From Corynebacterium sp. KPL1814 (GTDB lineage Bacteria > Actinomycetota > Actinomycetes > Mycobacteriales > Mycobacteriaceae), in assembly GCF_000478175.1 (NCBI RefSeq), contig NZ_KI515774.1, positions 764,890-828,889 of the forward strand: a stretch of DNA of 64,000 nucleotides. The letters run 5' to 3'. Shown one piece after another: positions 24,895-33,502 of the stretch; the stretch's first letter is position 1, and each line of letters opens with the position of its first letter. The position numbers were made by a program, and so were the translations under genes. The notes under the pieces are model-generated. The model saw only the letters and a list, made by a program, of their open reading frames with translations. It did no database searches and was not told the origin of the DNA.

Positions 24895-25743
24895 GTGCAG
24901 GTTTTATCTACCGCTGACTGGACCGCCCGCATAAATGAGCACGAGCGGCGGGCAGCGGACCGCCTGGAGAGGTTTCGCCATCCGGGCAGCTATCACCCGG
25001 TGTTTGATTTCCTTTTTGAGTACTACCCTGTCCGGCCGTCGCATCTAAAGCGCTGGCACCCGGGCATCGACACGGCACTCGAGGGTAATGCACCCCAGGC
25101 TAGCTGGCGCGATTACCACGAGACTGCGGACGGCATCACCGTGGACGTGGAGTCCTATATGCAACGCCGCGGAAGTTCCGTTGACTATATTTTGGATCTG
25201 CTGCGGCGCTCTGCCACCAACCCGGTGCACTTTGATTGCTTTGGTCTGCACGAATGGGCGATGGTTTACCACACCGATTCCCCACGCCATGATCTCCCGC
25301 TGCGCTTAGGCGCAGAAAGAACCAACCGGGTCGTTGATACTCATTCTCTAAAGTGCTCGCATTATGATGCGTTCCGTTTCTTTACCCCGCCCGCGCGTCC
25401 GCTCAATTTGACGGTTCTCAACCGTGAGGATCAACCGGCCAACGACCAGGCAGCCTGCGTGCACGTGACCATGGATCTTTATAAATGGGCGTGGAAGCTC
25501 GGCCCCTTGGTCCCAGGTGATCTCTTCCTCGATTGCCTGGATCTGGCTATCGATGCCCGCATCCTTGACATGGAGGCCTCTCCGTATGATTGCCGTAATT
25601 GGGGCCTTGGGGTAGTTCCTATTGAAACACCAGAGGGCAAAGCGACGTATGTCAACCGTCAACGGGGCCTCGCGCAGCGAGCCCAACCACTGCGTGAGCG
25701 GCTTGTCGCAGTAATGGAAAAGGCTTATTGCCAGTTACACTAG
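24895..25743 (+). CDS. Conserved actinobacterial protein of unknown function
   Basis: 282 residues. Homologues are often labelled 3-methyladenine DNA glycosylase, but I see no helix-hairpin-helix or AlkA-like motif, so I do not adopt that name. Conserved-looking stretches are FDFLFEYYPVRPSHLKRWHPG near the N-terminus, FDCFGLHEWAMVY in the middle and CLDLAIDARILDMEASPYD near the C-terminus, rich in His, Asp and Cys and suggestive of an active site. GTG 24895 is chosen for its AGGAGG 8 nt upstream; GTG 24889 is too close to it. It follows the helicase by about 30 nt, so may be co-transcribed. Confidence 0.65.
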   Translation: MQVLSTADWTARINEHERRAADRLERFRHPGSYHPVFDFLFEYYPVRPSHLKRWHPGIDTALEGNAPQASWRDYHETADGITVDVESYMQRRGSSVDYILDLLRRSATNPVHFDCFGLHEWAMVYHTDSPRHDLPLRLGAERTNRVVDTHSLKCSHYDAFRFFTPPARPLNLTVLNREDQPANDQAACVHVTMDLYKWAWKLGPLVPGDLFLDCLDLAIDARILDMEASPYDCRNWGLGVVPIETPEGKATYVNRQRGLAQRAQPLRERLVAVMEKAYCQLH

Positions 25744-25791
25744 ATTAAACGCATCATGCGCTGGCTCGGGAGTTTTGGAGAAAGGCACTAC

Positions 25792-26586
25792 ATGGCACGG
25801 CACTCAAACGGGGAAAACAGATTCGCACTAGCCGGCTGGGTTATCGCGGTTATCATCATCGCAATCCTTGCCGTCATCGCACCGTTGATTTTCCTGTTGC
25901 GCGCTGGGGACGGGTCTGGAGAGCCTACAGCCGCAGATACCGCACACGAATCCTCTGTGGAAAACAACCCAGGAGGATCCTCCTCTCCTGGTGCGACGGA
26001 CACCGGCGAAGGGGGCAAAGAAGCTTCCTCGTCCAGCGTAGACATGGTGCCCAATACTCTCCTGCTCGTTGATACTTCTGCGAATATGACCGCGATGTTT
26101 GACGCAACGCAACAAGCGCTATCTGGCACCGCAGAAAAACTGAGCGACAACAATAGTCAGGTTGCCTTGTGGAACTACTCGTCCCCCATTTCGGAGGCCG
26201 CGGCGGTGGGGTACCGCGACAACCTCGGATTCGGCGATGGCTCTGAGGTGTCGCAGACACTCGCGGCACTCGGCACCGGTGGTGTGCCGCAAACGCGCAG
26301 CGCTACAATCGCGGCACTGAATACCGCAGCGGATCAAGCCGTTGGCACCAACCAAAAGACACGGGTCGTCCTCGTTACGACCGGTACTGAGCTCGACATG
26401 GATGATGCCCAGTTTGCCGCCTCCCTTGACGGCGCGAAGTCAGACAACGTAGAGCTATCCGTTGTCCACGTGGGCCCAGGGGAAGTCGATGAACAGCTAA
26501 AGGACGCTGCTGAAAAATTCACTAGTGTCGATGCAGGCACCCAGGAGGACCTCAACGCCGCGGTGGATAAGGCCGCTGGGGTTTAA
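25792..26586 (+). CDS. Membrane-anchored von Willebrand factor A-like protein
   Basis: 264 residues. One N-terminal membrane helix (about 11-37), then a Gly/Ser/Glu-rich linker (about 38-85) that would span the envelope, then a VWA-like domain (about 88-262). The MIDAS-type motif reads DTSAN instead of DxSxS, and later acidic residues (VTTGTELD) could complete a metal site, so binding is uncertain. GGAGAAAGG precedes ATG 25792; a TAGATT box at 25741-25746 would give a short leader. Function unknown; it may act in cell-surface assembly. Confidence 0.6.
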   Translation: MARHSNGENRFALAGWVIAVIIIAILAVIAPLIFLLRAGDGSGEPTAADTAHESSVENNPGGSSSPGATDTGEGGKEASSSSVDMVPNTLLLVDTSANMTAMFDATQQALSGTAEKLSDNNSQVALWNYSSPISEAAAVGYRDNLGFGDGSEVSQTLAALGTGGVPQTRSATIAALNTAADQAVGTNQKTRVVLVTTGTELDMDDAQFAASLDGAKSDNVELSVVHVGPGEVDEQLKDAAEKFTSVDAGTQEDLNAAVDKAAGV

Positions 26587-26590
26587 ACAA

Positions 26591-26638
26591 AAAAGTTCTC
26601 CCTCCACCCCCGTGAGCTGGGGTGGAGGGAGAACTTTT
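26591..26638. terminator. Strong bidirectional terminator
   Basis: A perfect 20-bp inverted repeat (26591-26610 and 26619-26638) with an 8-nt loop, ending in A and T runs, sits between the VWA gene and the convergent merR gene and serves both. Confidence 0.93.
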
Positions 26639-26646
26639 AGGAAGAC

Positions 26647-27210
26647 TTAGGAGCTCTTGCGGTTGCGGCGAGCGGCAAGCTCATCGAGGCCAACCACATT
26701 GTCATCGGGCAATTCCTCGATGCGCTCTGCAGGGAACGACGTAATTGTGCCGGACAGTTCCTTCAAGATTCCCGGCACTGCGATGCCGAAGACACCCTGA
26801 CCGCCGGCGAGAAGGTCAATGACCTCATCATTGGAGCGGCACTCGTACACGGTGGTGCCATCAGAGACGAGGGTGAGCTCCGCCAAATCATTGACGCCGC
26901 GGTCATGCAACGATTCCACGGCCAAGCGGATATTTTGCAGGGAAATACCGGTGTCGAGCAGGCGCTTGACAATCTTGAGGACCAAAACGTCCTTGAAAGA
27001 ATATAGGCGCTGCGAGCCCGAGCCGCGGGCGGTGCGAATGGAGGGATTGACCAAGTTGGTGCGTGCCCAGTAGTCCAACTGGCGGTAGGTGATGCCAGCA
27101 ACTTGGCAGGCGATGGGCACGCGGTACCCCACTTCTTCGTCCGGCCCCACATCAAAGAGGGATTCTTGGACGTACTGGGACTCGGACTGAGTGTCCTCGG
27201 TGATGCTCAC
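26647..27210 (-). CDS. MerR family transcriptional regulator (second in the odhI cluster)
   Basis: 187 residues. The N-terminal part (about 25-95) is a MerR winged helix-turn-helix (VAGITYRQLDYWARTNLV ... SQRLYSFKDVLVLKIVKRLL), followed by a dimer helix and an acidic C-terminal domain without metal-binding cysteines, so not a metal sensor. It is the counterpart of mycobacterial Rv1830. Start 27210 is GTG with GGAG 7 nt upstream. It is the last gene of the ftsR-bfn-merR run and shares the terminator at 26591. Confidence 0.87.
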   Translation of the reverse strand: MSITEDTQSESQYVQESLFDVGPDEEVGYRVPIACQVAGITYRQLDYWARTNLVNPSIRTARGSGSQRLYSFKDVLVLKIVKRLLDTGISLQNIRLAVESLHDRGVNDLAELTLVSDGTTVYECRSNDEVIDLLAGGQGVFGIAVPGILKELSGTITSFPAERIEELPDDNVVGLDELAARRNRKSS

Positions 27211-27356
27211 GTAATTACTCCAATGGGGTTTGTTGGAAGCTCTAAAGATCAATTAAATGCCAAGCGCACACCCCCGTCAAGCGGTGCTTGCTTAACCTTC
27301 GAGTACAACTTTAGACTTTAAAAACCACATTGTCACCATTAGTCACACGCGTGTCA

Positions 27357-27950
27357 TTAATTTTTTCCGTCTTCTTCCCCCGTGTGGAAATCGGATTCAT
27401 CCATGCCAAGGCTGCGCATCATCTCTTCAAAATCGGCATCGGCCTGCGCGTTTCCAGATGCAGAGGTGCTTTCCCCGGCGGAAGTGGCATCGCTATCTCG
27501 CCCCTCCTTGGTGGGGGTAGGAAGTTCAAGGTCGAAGTATTCCTTAATGTCCTCCTCGCTGGCGAAAACGGATACCTGCGCCAAGAGCGCAGACTCGGCA
27601 ACAATGGGAACCTTAAAGTGGTCAGCTACCGCCAAGGCATCGCTCAAGCGGGCATCAAAAACCTCGCCTTGCGTGGTCTGAATATCCACCATGAAGGTGC
27701 CTTGATGGTGGTTGACAATCTCGATGGCTTCAACTCCACCTGCAGCCTCCAGGACCTCACAGAGAAGATCGTGAGTCGTGGGGCGATTTGGGTGCTGGTC
27801 AGAAAAAACAGCGGCCAATTGAATTCCGTCTACGGCTGAAAGCCAGACGGGAATGAGGCGATTCTCTTCGGGCCAACGCAGCAGCGCGCAGATATCATCT
27901 TCTGGCCCAAGCTGGTGAATGCCGTGAAGTTCAAGGGTTACATCACTCAT
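27357..27950 (-). CDS. Bifunctional nuclease domain (DUF151) protein
   Basis: 197 residues. The first 130 or so form the conserved BFN/DUF151 domain (RLIPVWLSAVDG-like segment, then HDLLCEVLE and ARLSDALAVADHFKVPI). Plant members are nucleases; the bacterial role is unproven. The C-terminal 60 residues are acidic and low complexity. Start 27950 has GGGAGA about 9 nt upstream; the GTG at 27959 is directly on that site. It lies between two merR genes, as Rv1829 does in M. tuberculosis. Confidence 0.85.
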   Translation of the reverse strand: MSDVTLELHGIHQLGPEDDICALLRWPEENRLIPVWLSAVDGIQLAAVFSDQHPNRPTTHDLLCEVLEAAGGVEAIEIVNHHQGTFMVDIQTTQGEVFDARLSDALAVADHFKVPIVAESALLAQVSVFASEEDIKEYFDLELPTPTKEGRDSDATSAGESTSASGNAQADADFEEMMRSLGMDESDFHTGEEDGKN

Positions 27951-27988
27951 AGCTACCACTCTCCCACATGGGAGGTGGCCATGGTGAG

Positions 27989-28735
27989 TTAGCCGTTAAA
28001 TTCGTGGCGCAAATCCGTCTTCACCAAGGTGGCATGCAAAGAAACGACCAGCGCCGTCATCTGCTGGGAGAGTTCTTCTGCCTGCTGGTGCGCGGTATCG
28101 GAATTCGAGTGCGCTACGGGGGCCGCGACCTGGGATATCAAGTCCGCTTGGCGGCGTGCGCTATTGCGCAGGGACTTCAGCTGGCTAGCGCTAAAGCCGA
28201 ATGCCTGCAGCGCTACTGCTGCAGAGGCGATGGCCACGTCGTCCGTATTGAAAAATCCCGCGGCGTCCGGCTTAATGAGCTTGTCCTTGATAAAGGTGGC
28301 AATATCCGCCTCGGATGCTCCGGCTTGCTCTGCTACCTCGGCATCGGTCAGGCGTGTTACCGCGGGCGCCTTGAACTGCTGCGGGGACAGCAATGTCTCC
28401 GCATTGCCAGCAGAAACAATGGCGGTGACCTGGCCGGAATCCATTGCTTCCAGCTGCTCGCGGATGACCTTAAGCGGGGTGTAGTTATCCCGCTGGGTGG
28501 TCAAGATATAGCGCAGCCTATCCACATCTTCCTGCGTGAACCGGCGGTAGCCGGAGGCAGTGCGCTGGGGAGAAATCAGCCCCTCTGACTCGAGGAAGCG
28601 GATTTTAGACACAGTGACATCAGGGAATTGCTGATTCAGCGTTTCTAAGACCACGCCAATGGACATGGTCTTAGCCTTCTTCGTATTCGGGCTCTTGCGG
28701 CGAGCTGATGCCGCCGCGGATTCTGCTGCGCTCAC
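27989..28735 (-). CDS. ftsR: MerR family regulator FtsR
   Basis: 248 residues. An N-terminal MerR DNA-binding domain (SIGVVLETLNQQFPDVTVSK ... SGYRRFTQEDVDRL) is preceded by a 24-residue Ala/Lys-rich tail and followed by a large C-terminal regulatory domain. In C. glutamicum the orthologue next to odhI, FtsR, activates ftsZ, linking the cluster to cell division; the M. tuberculosis counterpart is Rv1828. Position and length match. GTG start. The stop lies 39 nt before the bfn start, so the genes are likely co-transcribed. Confidence 0.85.
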   Translation of the reverse strand: MSAAESAAASARRKSPNTKKAKTMSIGVVLETLNQQFPDVTVSKIRFLESEGLISPQRTASGYRRFTQEDVDRLRYILTTQRDNYTPLKVIREQLEAMDSGQVTAIVSAGNAETLLSPQQFKAPAVTRLTDAEVAEQAGASEADIATFIKDKLIKPDAAGFFNTDDVAIASAAVALQAFGFSASQLKSLRNSARRQADLISQVAAPVAHSNSDTAHQQAEELSQQMTALVVSLHATLVKTDLRHEFNG

Positions 28736-28835
28736 TGTGTCTATCTCTTTAAAAGTGTCTCAGTAGTCGTTGGATATAAAAAGGAGACCAAACCGCTTTA
28801 ACCGAGGACGGCAAAACGGTCTGTCTGCTGCGGTT

Positions 28836-29270
28836 TTAGTCCTGCTTGGTGATGAAGACGAGACGGAATTTACCGATCTGAATTTCATCTCCAACCTCGA
28901 GCACCTGCGAGTTGCGCGGTTCGCGGTTGACGTAGGTGCCGTTCAGGGATCCCACGTCTACTACCTCGAATTGGCCGTCATCATTCTTGCGGAATTCAGC
29001 GTGACGGCGGGAGACGGTGACATCATCCAGGAAGATATCTGCCTCTGGGTGGCGCCCTGCCGTGGTAGTGTCCTGGTCCAGCAGGAAGCGGGCACCGGCA
29101 TTGGAGCCACGCTTGACCACAAGCAATGCCTGGCCATCCTCCAAGTTTTCCGTACCTACCGCAGAGGTTTCGGTTCCCTTGGTGCCATTTTCCATTTCCT
29201 TGAGCAGGTCAGCGCGGAATACAGAGGTGGTCTCCACCTGTGGTTCCGGGGTTCCGGTGTTCTCGCTCAT
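28836..29270 (-). CDS. odhI: FHA-domain regulator OdhI/GarA
   Basis: 144 residues. Unphosphorylated OdhI inhibits the E1 subunit of 2-oxoglutarate dehydrogenase, steering flux between the citric acid cycle and glutamate synthesis; serine/threonine kinases such as PknG relieve this. The N-terminal phospho-acceptor motif ETTSVFR (Thr14/Thr15) is intact. The FHA domain (about 50-140) shows GRHPEADIFLDD, SRRHAEF and SLNGTYVN, the phosphothreonine-binding signature. GGAGGT ribosome binding site. A TATAAG box lies 30 nt before the ATG. Confidence 0.94.
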   Translation of the reverse strand: MSENTGTPEPQVETTSVFRADLLKEMENGTKGTETSAVGTENLEDGQALLVVKRGSNAGARFLLDQDTTTAGRHPEADIFLDDVTVSRRHAEFRKNDDGQFEVVDVGSLNGTYVNREPRNSQVLEVGDEIQIGKFRLVFITKQD

Positions 29271-29299
29271 TGTTACCTCCGGGGATTAGTTTTGAGTTA

Positions 29300-29305
29300 C
29301 TTATA
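29300..29305 (-). promoter_or_regulatory. -10 box of odhI
   Basis: TATAAG on the minus strand in the context GGTATAAGT, about 30 nt before the odhI ATG. It allows odhI to be transcribed separately from secA2. Confidence 0.45.
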
Positions 29306-29355
29306 CCAATAATAGCGACTCTTCCGAGTCTGTGATCTCTCAGTGGGCAATTATT

Positions 29356-31647
29356 TCACCGAAAAATATTTCCGATGCCGCTCAACACGGAATTTCCCTG
29401 CCCCGCAAGGGGGTTATCAGAAACCATATAGGTCCAAGTTGCGCTTGGACGGTTCAACCCAGAGTCTGCAAGGTGTGCCCCCTCGGCGTCAATAGGCACC
29501 TGCCTGAAGGTCTCTACCGCCTGATCGACTGCCCGTTGCGCTAAGTCCTTAAACTCGCGGACCGCAATGCGGTGATATTCGTCAATTGGGGTCTCGCGCG
29601 CGATGGCGCGCAAGTGGATGGATTCTCGCACATCATCGAGCAGCTCGAGATGATCGGCCCAGCCCATGTCGAGGTGATACAGCATGATCTCCCGCGCCGC
29701 CTGAATCCGCGCTACCTCTGGGAGATCCGCAAGCTCGCTCGCCCGCTCTGGGGCGCGCTCAGCTAGTTCCTGCCACGCTTGGTCTGTATCCAATAGCGCT
29801 GCACGGCGCTTATCGATGATGATGCGCTGATCCGCCAAGAGCTGGTTATACTTCCAGGTTTGGGCGTGAATTTCTAGCAATTGACCCTCTGTTACCCGCT
29901 GGCAATGTGCCACAAAGTCCTGCACCCGTTTGGATTCGATGAGCCCGCCAGGGCCAGGTTGCGCGCTGACCTTTTCCCCAGCACCGCCTTGTTGCACCAC
30001 ATCATCTTCCAGGGAGACGAAAAATAGGGCCAGGCCTGGGTCTCCTTGGCGCCCTGCACGCCCGCGCAGCTGGTTATCGAGCCGCGCGGTACGGTGCCGA
30101 GAGGTTCCGATCACGGCAAGGCCGCCGCGCTCGGCCACCTCATCGTGGTCGGCCTCATCGGCGCCGCCGAGCTTGATATCGGTACCGCGGCCGGCCATTT
30201 GTGTGGAGACAGTTACCCGCCCAATATCGCCGGCTTCGGCAACTATCTGTGCCTCTTCGCGGTCATTTTTGGCGTTAAGCACGTTGACTTCGATATCTCT
30301 ATCGCGCAAGGCCTCCGCCAAATTTTCTGATTCCGCAACGTCTTGGGTTCCCACAAGCACAGGTTGACCAGCATCGTGTAGGCGGGCAATTTCCTCGACG
30401 ATTGCCGCCGACTTCTCCCCTATGGTGGCAAAAATCCGATCCTGCTCATCAAAGCGTTGCAGTGGCTTATTCCGGTCGATAACAGAAACGTGCAGGTCAT
30501 AAAACTGCCGCAGCTGGTCGGTGGCCTCTACCGCAGTACCCGTCATTCCGCAGACCAGCGGGTACCGGCGCATGAGTTCTTGCAGGGTAATCGTATCGAG
30601 GATGCGCCCGCCCTCAGAGACTTCCAAGCCCTCTTTGGCCTCTACCGCTGCCTGTAGCCCGTCGGGCCAGCGTTGTAGATCGGCGACGCGGCCCCGGGAG
30701 GCATCGATTAGCTGCAGCTTGCCATCCACCACGATGTAATGAATATCGCGAATCAACAGCGCCTTTGCGTGCAGCGCCAAGTTGACCTTGACCAGGACGG
30801 TGCCGATATTGTCCTCGGAATATAGGGAATCGATGCCGAGCTCTCGCTCTACGCGGGCTGCGCCGACATCGGTAAGCTGCACCGTGCGCCCGTCATCCGA
30901 GATGACGTACTCGTGGTTCTCCCGGAGGCGGGAGACCACATTGGTAATTTGCCCGGTGGGCGCTTCACCGGGGCGATTTCCGGCCAAGACCAGCGGCACG
31001 AGGGCCTCGTCCACCAAGACGGAATCGGCCTCGTCCACCAAGGCGACATCCCCAGGAGCCTGCACCGTCTGTGCACGTTCGGTGATCTGATTATCGCGCA
31101 GCAGGTCAAAGCCCAATTCATTGACGGGGGCGTAAATAATATTCTGCGCATAAGCCGCGCGGCGCTCATCCGCGCTCATGCCCTCCGTCACAGAAGCTAC
31201 CTGAAGGCCAAAAAATTCCACGACGGGCCGCATCCATTCGGCATCGCGGCTGGCTAGGTAGTCATTGACCGTCACGACGTGAACGCGCTTTCCGGTCAGC
31301 GCGAAACCCGTTGCGGCCATCGCGCCGACGAGTGTCTTGCCCTCACCGGTAGCCATTTGAATGACATCGCCGGTAAGCAGTCGCAGTACCGCCTGCGATT
31401 GCACGGTAAATGGGTGCAGGCCCAGGGTGCGTTCGCACGCTACGGCCAATGCGCCCAGGAATTGTGCCTTGTCTGCGACCTCGCCGCCGCGCACCGCAGC
31501 GCGGGCGGCTTGGGCCACGGCAGCATCGTCGCTCTGCGCGAATTTCTCCGCGGCGGAGCGAGCTTCATCCACGATGGCCTTGGATTTCTTATCGTTTCGC
31601 TCGCTTTGCGAGCCCATCGCTTTCCAGAACCAATCGAATGCTCCCAC
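29356..31647 (-). CDS. secA2: Accessory preprotein translocase ATPase SecA2
   Basis: 763-residue motor ATPase that drives export of a subset of proteins through SecYEG. Walker A (MATGEGKT, about 97-104), the LVDEADSVLVDEAL Walker B region and motif VI (GRAGRQGDPG) are present. It is shorter than housekeeping SecA and lacks the C-terminal zinc-binding tail, which fits SecA2. The GTG start has AAAGGAGG 7 nt upstream. M. tuberculosis also has secA2 close to garA, supporting the assignment. Confidence 0.92.
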   Translation of the reverse strand: MGAFDWFWKAMGSQSERNDKKSKAIVDEARSAAEKFAQSDDAAVAQAARAAVRGGEVADKAQFLGALAVACERTLGLHPFTVQSQAVLRLLTGDVIQMATGEGKTLVGAMAATGFALTGKRVHVVTVNDYLASRDAEWMRPVVEFFGLQVASVTEGMSADERRAAYAQNIIYAPVNELGFDLLRDNQITERAQTVQAPGDVALVDEADSVLVDEALVPLVLAGNRPGEAPTGQITNVVSRLRENHEYVISDDGRTVQLTDVGAARVERELGIDSLYSEDNIGTVLVKVNLALHAKALLIRDIHYIVVDGKLQLIDASRGRVADLQRWPDGLQAAVEAKEGLEVSEGGRILDTITLQELMRRYPLVCGMTGTAVEATDQLRQFYDLHVSVIDRNKPLQRFDEQDRIFATIGEKSAAIVEEIARLHDAGQPVLVGTQDVAESENLAEALRDRDIEVNVLNAKNDREEAQIVAEAGDIGRVTVSTQMAGRGTDIKLGGADEADHDEVAERGGLAVIGTSRHRTARLDNQLRGRAGRQGDPGLALFFVSLEDDVVQQGGAGEKVSAQPGPGGLIESKRVQDFVAHCQRVTEGQLLEIHAQTWKYNQLLADQRIIIDKRRAALLDTDQAWQELAERAPERASELADLPEVARIQAAREIMLYHLDMGWADHLELLDDVRESIHLRAIARETPIDEYHRIAVREFKDLAQRAVDQAVETFRQVPIDAEGAHLADSGLNRPSATWTYMVSDNPLAGQGNSVLSGIGNIFR

Positions 31648-31721
31648 GACAATTCCTCCTTTAGGGGCTGGCTGCCTACGACTCTAGTCAACCTCATCTG
31701 GCTTGGAACTTATGGGGCCGT

Positions 31722-31727
31722 TATTGT
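31722..31727 (+). promoter_or_regulatory. -10 box of the hydrolase-OsmC gene
   Basis: TATTGT ends 7 nt before the ATG at 31735; leaderless initiation is likely, although AGGTG lies in the gap. Confidence 0.4.
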
Positions 31728-31734
31728 AGGTGCC

Positions 31735-32895
31735 ATGCAATCCGTCAATGTTAAGCTGCCGTCCAGCCGAGGAACCGAGATGGCAGGAACCATCGACTTT
31801 CCTGATGCTCCCCCTCTCGCCTTCGCCGTCTTCGCGCATTGCTTTGCCGGCTCGCGCCATACTCCTGGCGCGGCCCGCACCTCGAAGCAATTAACGGAAT
31901 TCGGTATCGCCACCTTGCGCTTTGATTTTCCCGGTTTGGGGCAATCAGAAGGCGAGTTCGCGGACACCACGTTTAACCAGAATGTCGACGATATCCGCGC
32001 CGCCGCGGACTGGCTAGAAGAACACTATTCCGCACCACAGATGCTCATTGGTCACTCCTTGGGCGGCGCAGCGGTGCTCAAGGCTGCCACGGCACTGAAA
32101 AAGATTCGCGCCGTGGCCACCATCGGCGCCCCCTTCGATCCCGCGCACTCCGTGCTGCACTACGCGGATAAGATCGGCGAGGTCGACGCTAATGGTGAGG
32201 TCGAGGTCGTTTTGGGCGGCAGGGCCCTGACCATTTCGCGCAAATTCCTGGAGGATTTGGCAGAAACCAATCCGGAAGAATATCTACCGCGGTTGCGCAA
32301 GCCCCTTTTGTCCCTGCATTCCCCCATCGATCAGACGGTGGGCATCGACAATGCGCAAAATATCTTCCGCATGACCCGCTACCCCAAATCCCTCGTCTCG
32401 TTGGATAAGGCCGATCACCTGCTCACCAAGCAGGGGACGGCTGCCCGCGCCGCTGATCTGATCGGTGCCTGGTCCCAGCAGTTTATTGTCCCCGACTATG
32501 AGCCCGAGGAAGTGGGCACGGATGCCGCCGTTGCCCGTCCCGCTACCGGCACCAAGTTCGGCGTCGTGGTGCGCCACAATGATCACCCCGTGACCGCGGA
32601 TCGCACCAAAAAGGAAGGCGGCAAGGGTAAGGGCTTTACCGCAACCGGCCTGCTCATGTCGGCCTTGGCAGCTGCCTCCACCCAGGCCATCAAGGAGGCC
32701 GGCAAGAAGCTTGCGCTTGACGATGTCCACGTATCCATCACCCAGACCGGTACCACCTCCTTCGAGCGCCGCATCGAACTAAAAGGCTCCTTGAGCGATT
32801 CCGATATCGATGCATTGCGTGCGGCCGCACGCGATACCGACGTCGAGCGCATGGCCGCCGGCGCTACCATCACCGATATCGTGGACGCCAACTAA
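31735..32895 (+). CDS. Alpha/beta-hydrolase fused to a cysteine-less OsmC-like domain
   Basis: 386 residues. The N-terminal 255 or so form an alpha/beta-hydrolase: nucleophile Ser108 in GHSLGG, likely Asp in SPIDQTVG and His in KADHLLT. The remainder resembles an OsmC/Ohr domain (GFTATGLLMSALAAASTQAI aligns with the helix that holds the first peroxidatic Cys), but both catalytic cysteines are replaced; the only Cys in the protein is Cys35. Peroxide reductase activity is thus unlikely. The overall architecture is a known hydrolase-OsmC fusion. Start 31735 is where similarity begins; further upstream is the secA2 leader region. The stop overlaps the next ATG. Confidence 0.8.
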   Translation: MQSVNVKLPSSRGTEMAGTIDFPDAPPLAFAVFAHCFAGSRHTPGAARTSKQLTEFGIATLRFDFPGLGQSEGEFADTTFNQNVDDIRAAADWLEEHYSAPQMLIGHSLGGAAVLKAATALKKIRAVATIGAPFDPAHSVLHYADKIGEVDANGEVEVVLGGRALTISRKFLEDLAETNPEEYLPRLRKPLLSLHSPIDQTVGIDNAQNIFRMTRYPKSLVSLDKADHLLTKQGTAARAADLIGAWSQQFIVPDYEPEEVGTDAAVARPATGTKFGVVVRHNDHPVTADRTKKEGGKGKGFTATGLLMSALAAASTQAIKEAGKKLALDDVHVSITQTGTTSFERRIELKGSLSDSDIDALRAAARDTDVERMAAGATITDIVDAN

Positions 32896-33293
32896 TGGTG
32901 GCCCTCAACCCCATCGCCGGTTCCCGCCGCTGCCCCTGCACGAGCGGGCTGAGCTTTGGCGAATGCTGCGGCAAGTACCACGCCGGCGCCAAAGCTCCCA
33001 CAGCCGAGGCCCTCATGCGTTCGCGGTTTAGCGCCTTCGTCAGCGGCGATGAGGCCTACCTCCTGCGCACCTGGGATCCGGTGACTCGGCCGGGCTCATT
33101 GGACTTGGCTGACTCCCCCATCAGGTTCTACCGCCTCGATATCCTCGATACCGAGCGCGGTGGCCTTGTAGACGATGAAGGCATCGTGGAATTTGAGGCC
33201 TTCTACAAGGGCGAGGCAGTGGGCTCCCAGCGGGAGCGATCGTCTTTCCGGCGCCTTAATGGCGCATGGGTCTATTCCACCGGCGAGCTTTAA
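32895..33293 (+). CDS. YchJ family (UPF0225) SEC-C motif protein
   Basis: 132 residues. Cys13, Cys15, Cys24 and Cys25 in RRCPCTSGLSFGECCGKYH form the zinc-binding SEC-C motif; the rest is an NTF2-like fold with the ALMRSRFSAF and YLLRTWDP segments of YchJ proteins. Function unknown. The ATG shares a base with the preceding TAA, so the two genes are translationally coupled. A hairpin (CTAGATT 33307-33313, AATCTAG 33337-33343) follows the gene. Confidence 0.85.
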   Translation: MVALNPIAGSRRCPCTSGLSFGECCGKYHAGAKAPTAEALMRSRFSAFVSGDEAYLLRTWDPVTRPGSLDLADSPIRFYRLDILDTERGGLVDDEGIVEFEAFYKGEAVGSQRERSSFRRLNGAWVYSTGEL

Positions 33294-33369
33294 TGCAGGT
33301 CACGGCCTAGATTTCACTGTGGAATTATCCTGATGTAATCTAGGGCAGTCGCAACAAATAATGCGACGC

Positions 33370-33443
33370 CGGGCTATGGCGCAGTTTGGTAGCGCACTAC
33401 ACTGGGGGTGTAGGGGTCGCAGGTTCAAATCCTGTTAGCCCGA
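33370..33443 (+). tRNA. tRNA-Pro (anticodon GGG)
   Basis: A full cloverleaf of 74 nt: acceptor arms CGGGCTA (33370-33376) and TAGCCCG, a D arm with GGTAGCGC, an anticodon stem CTACA/TGTAG with loop CTGGGGG (anticodon GGG), and a T arm containing GGTTCAAATCC. CCA is not encoded. A 6-bp hairpin lies just upstream and a terminator just downstream. Confidence 0.95.
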
Positions 33444-33449
33444 CAAATT

Positions 33450-33489
33450 ATCCCACGGCTATGGAGTAACTCCTCGGCCGTGGGATTTT
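33450..33489 (+). terminator. Terminator after tRNA-Pro
   Basis: ATCCCACGGC (33450-33459) pairs with GCCGTGGGAT (33477-33486), with an inner GGAGTAACTCC hairpin and trailing TTTT. Confidence 0.88.
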
Positions 33490-33502
33490 CTGTATGCCTC
33501 GT

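Noticed and set aside
33370..33443. tRNA-Pro as an integration site for the ABC/two-component cassette
   Set aside because: No second copy of the tRNA 3' end is visible downstream and no integrase is present.
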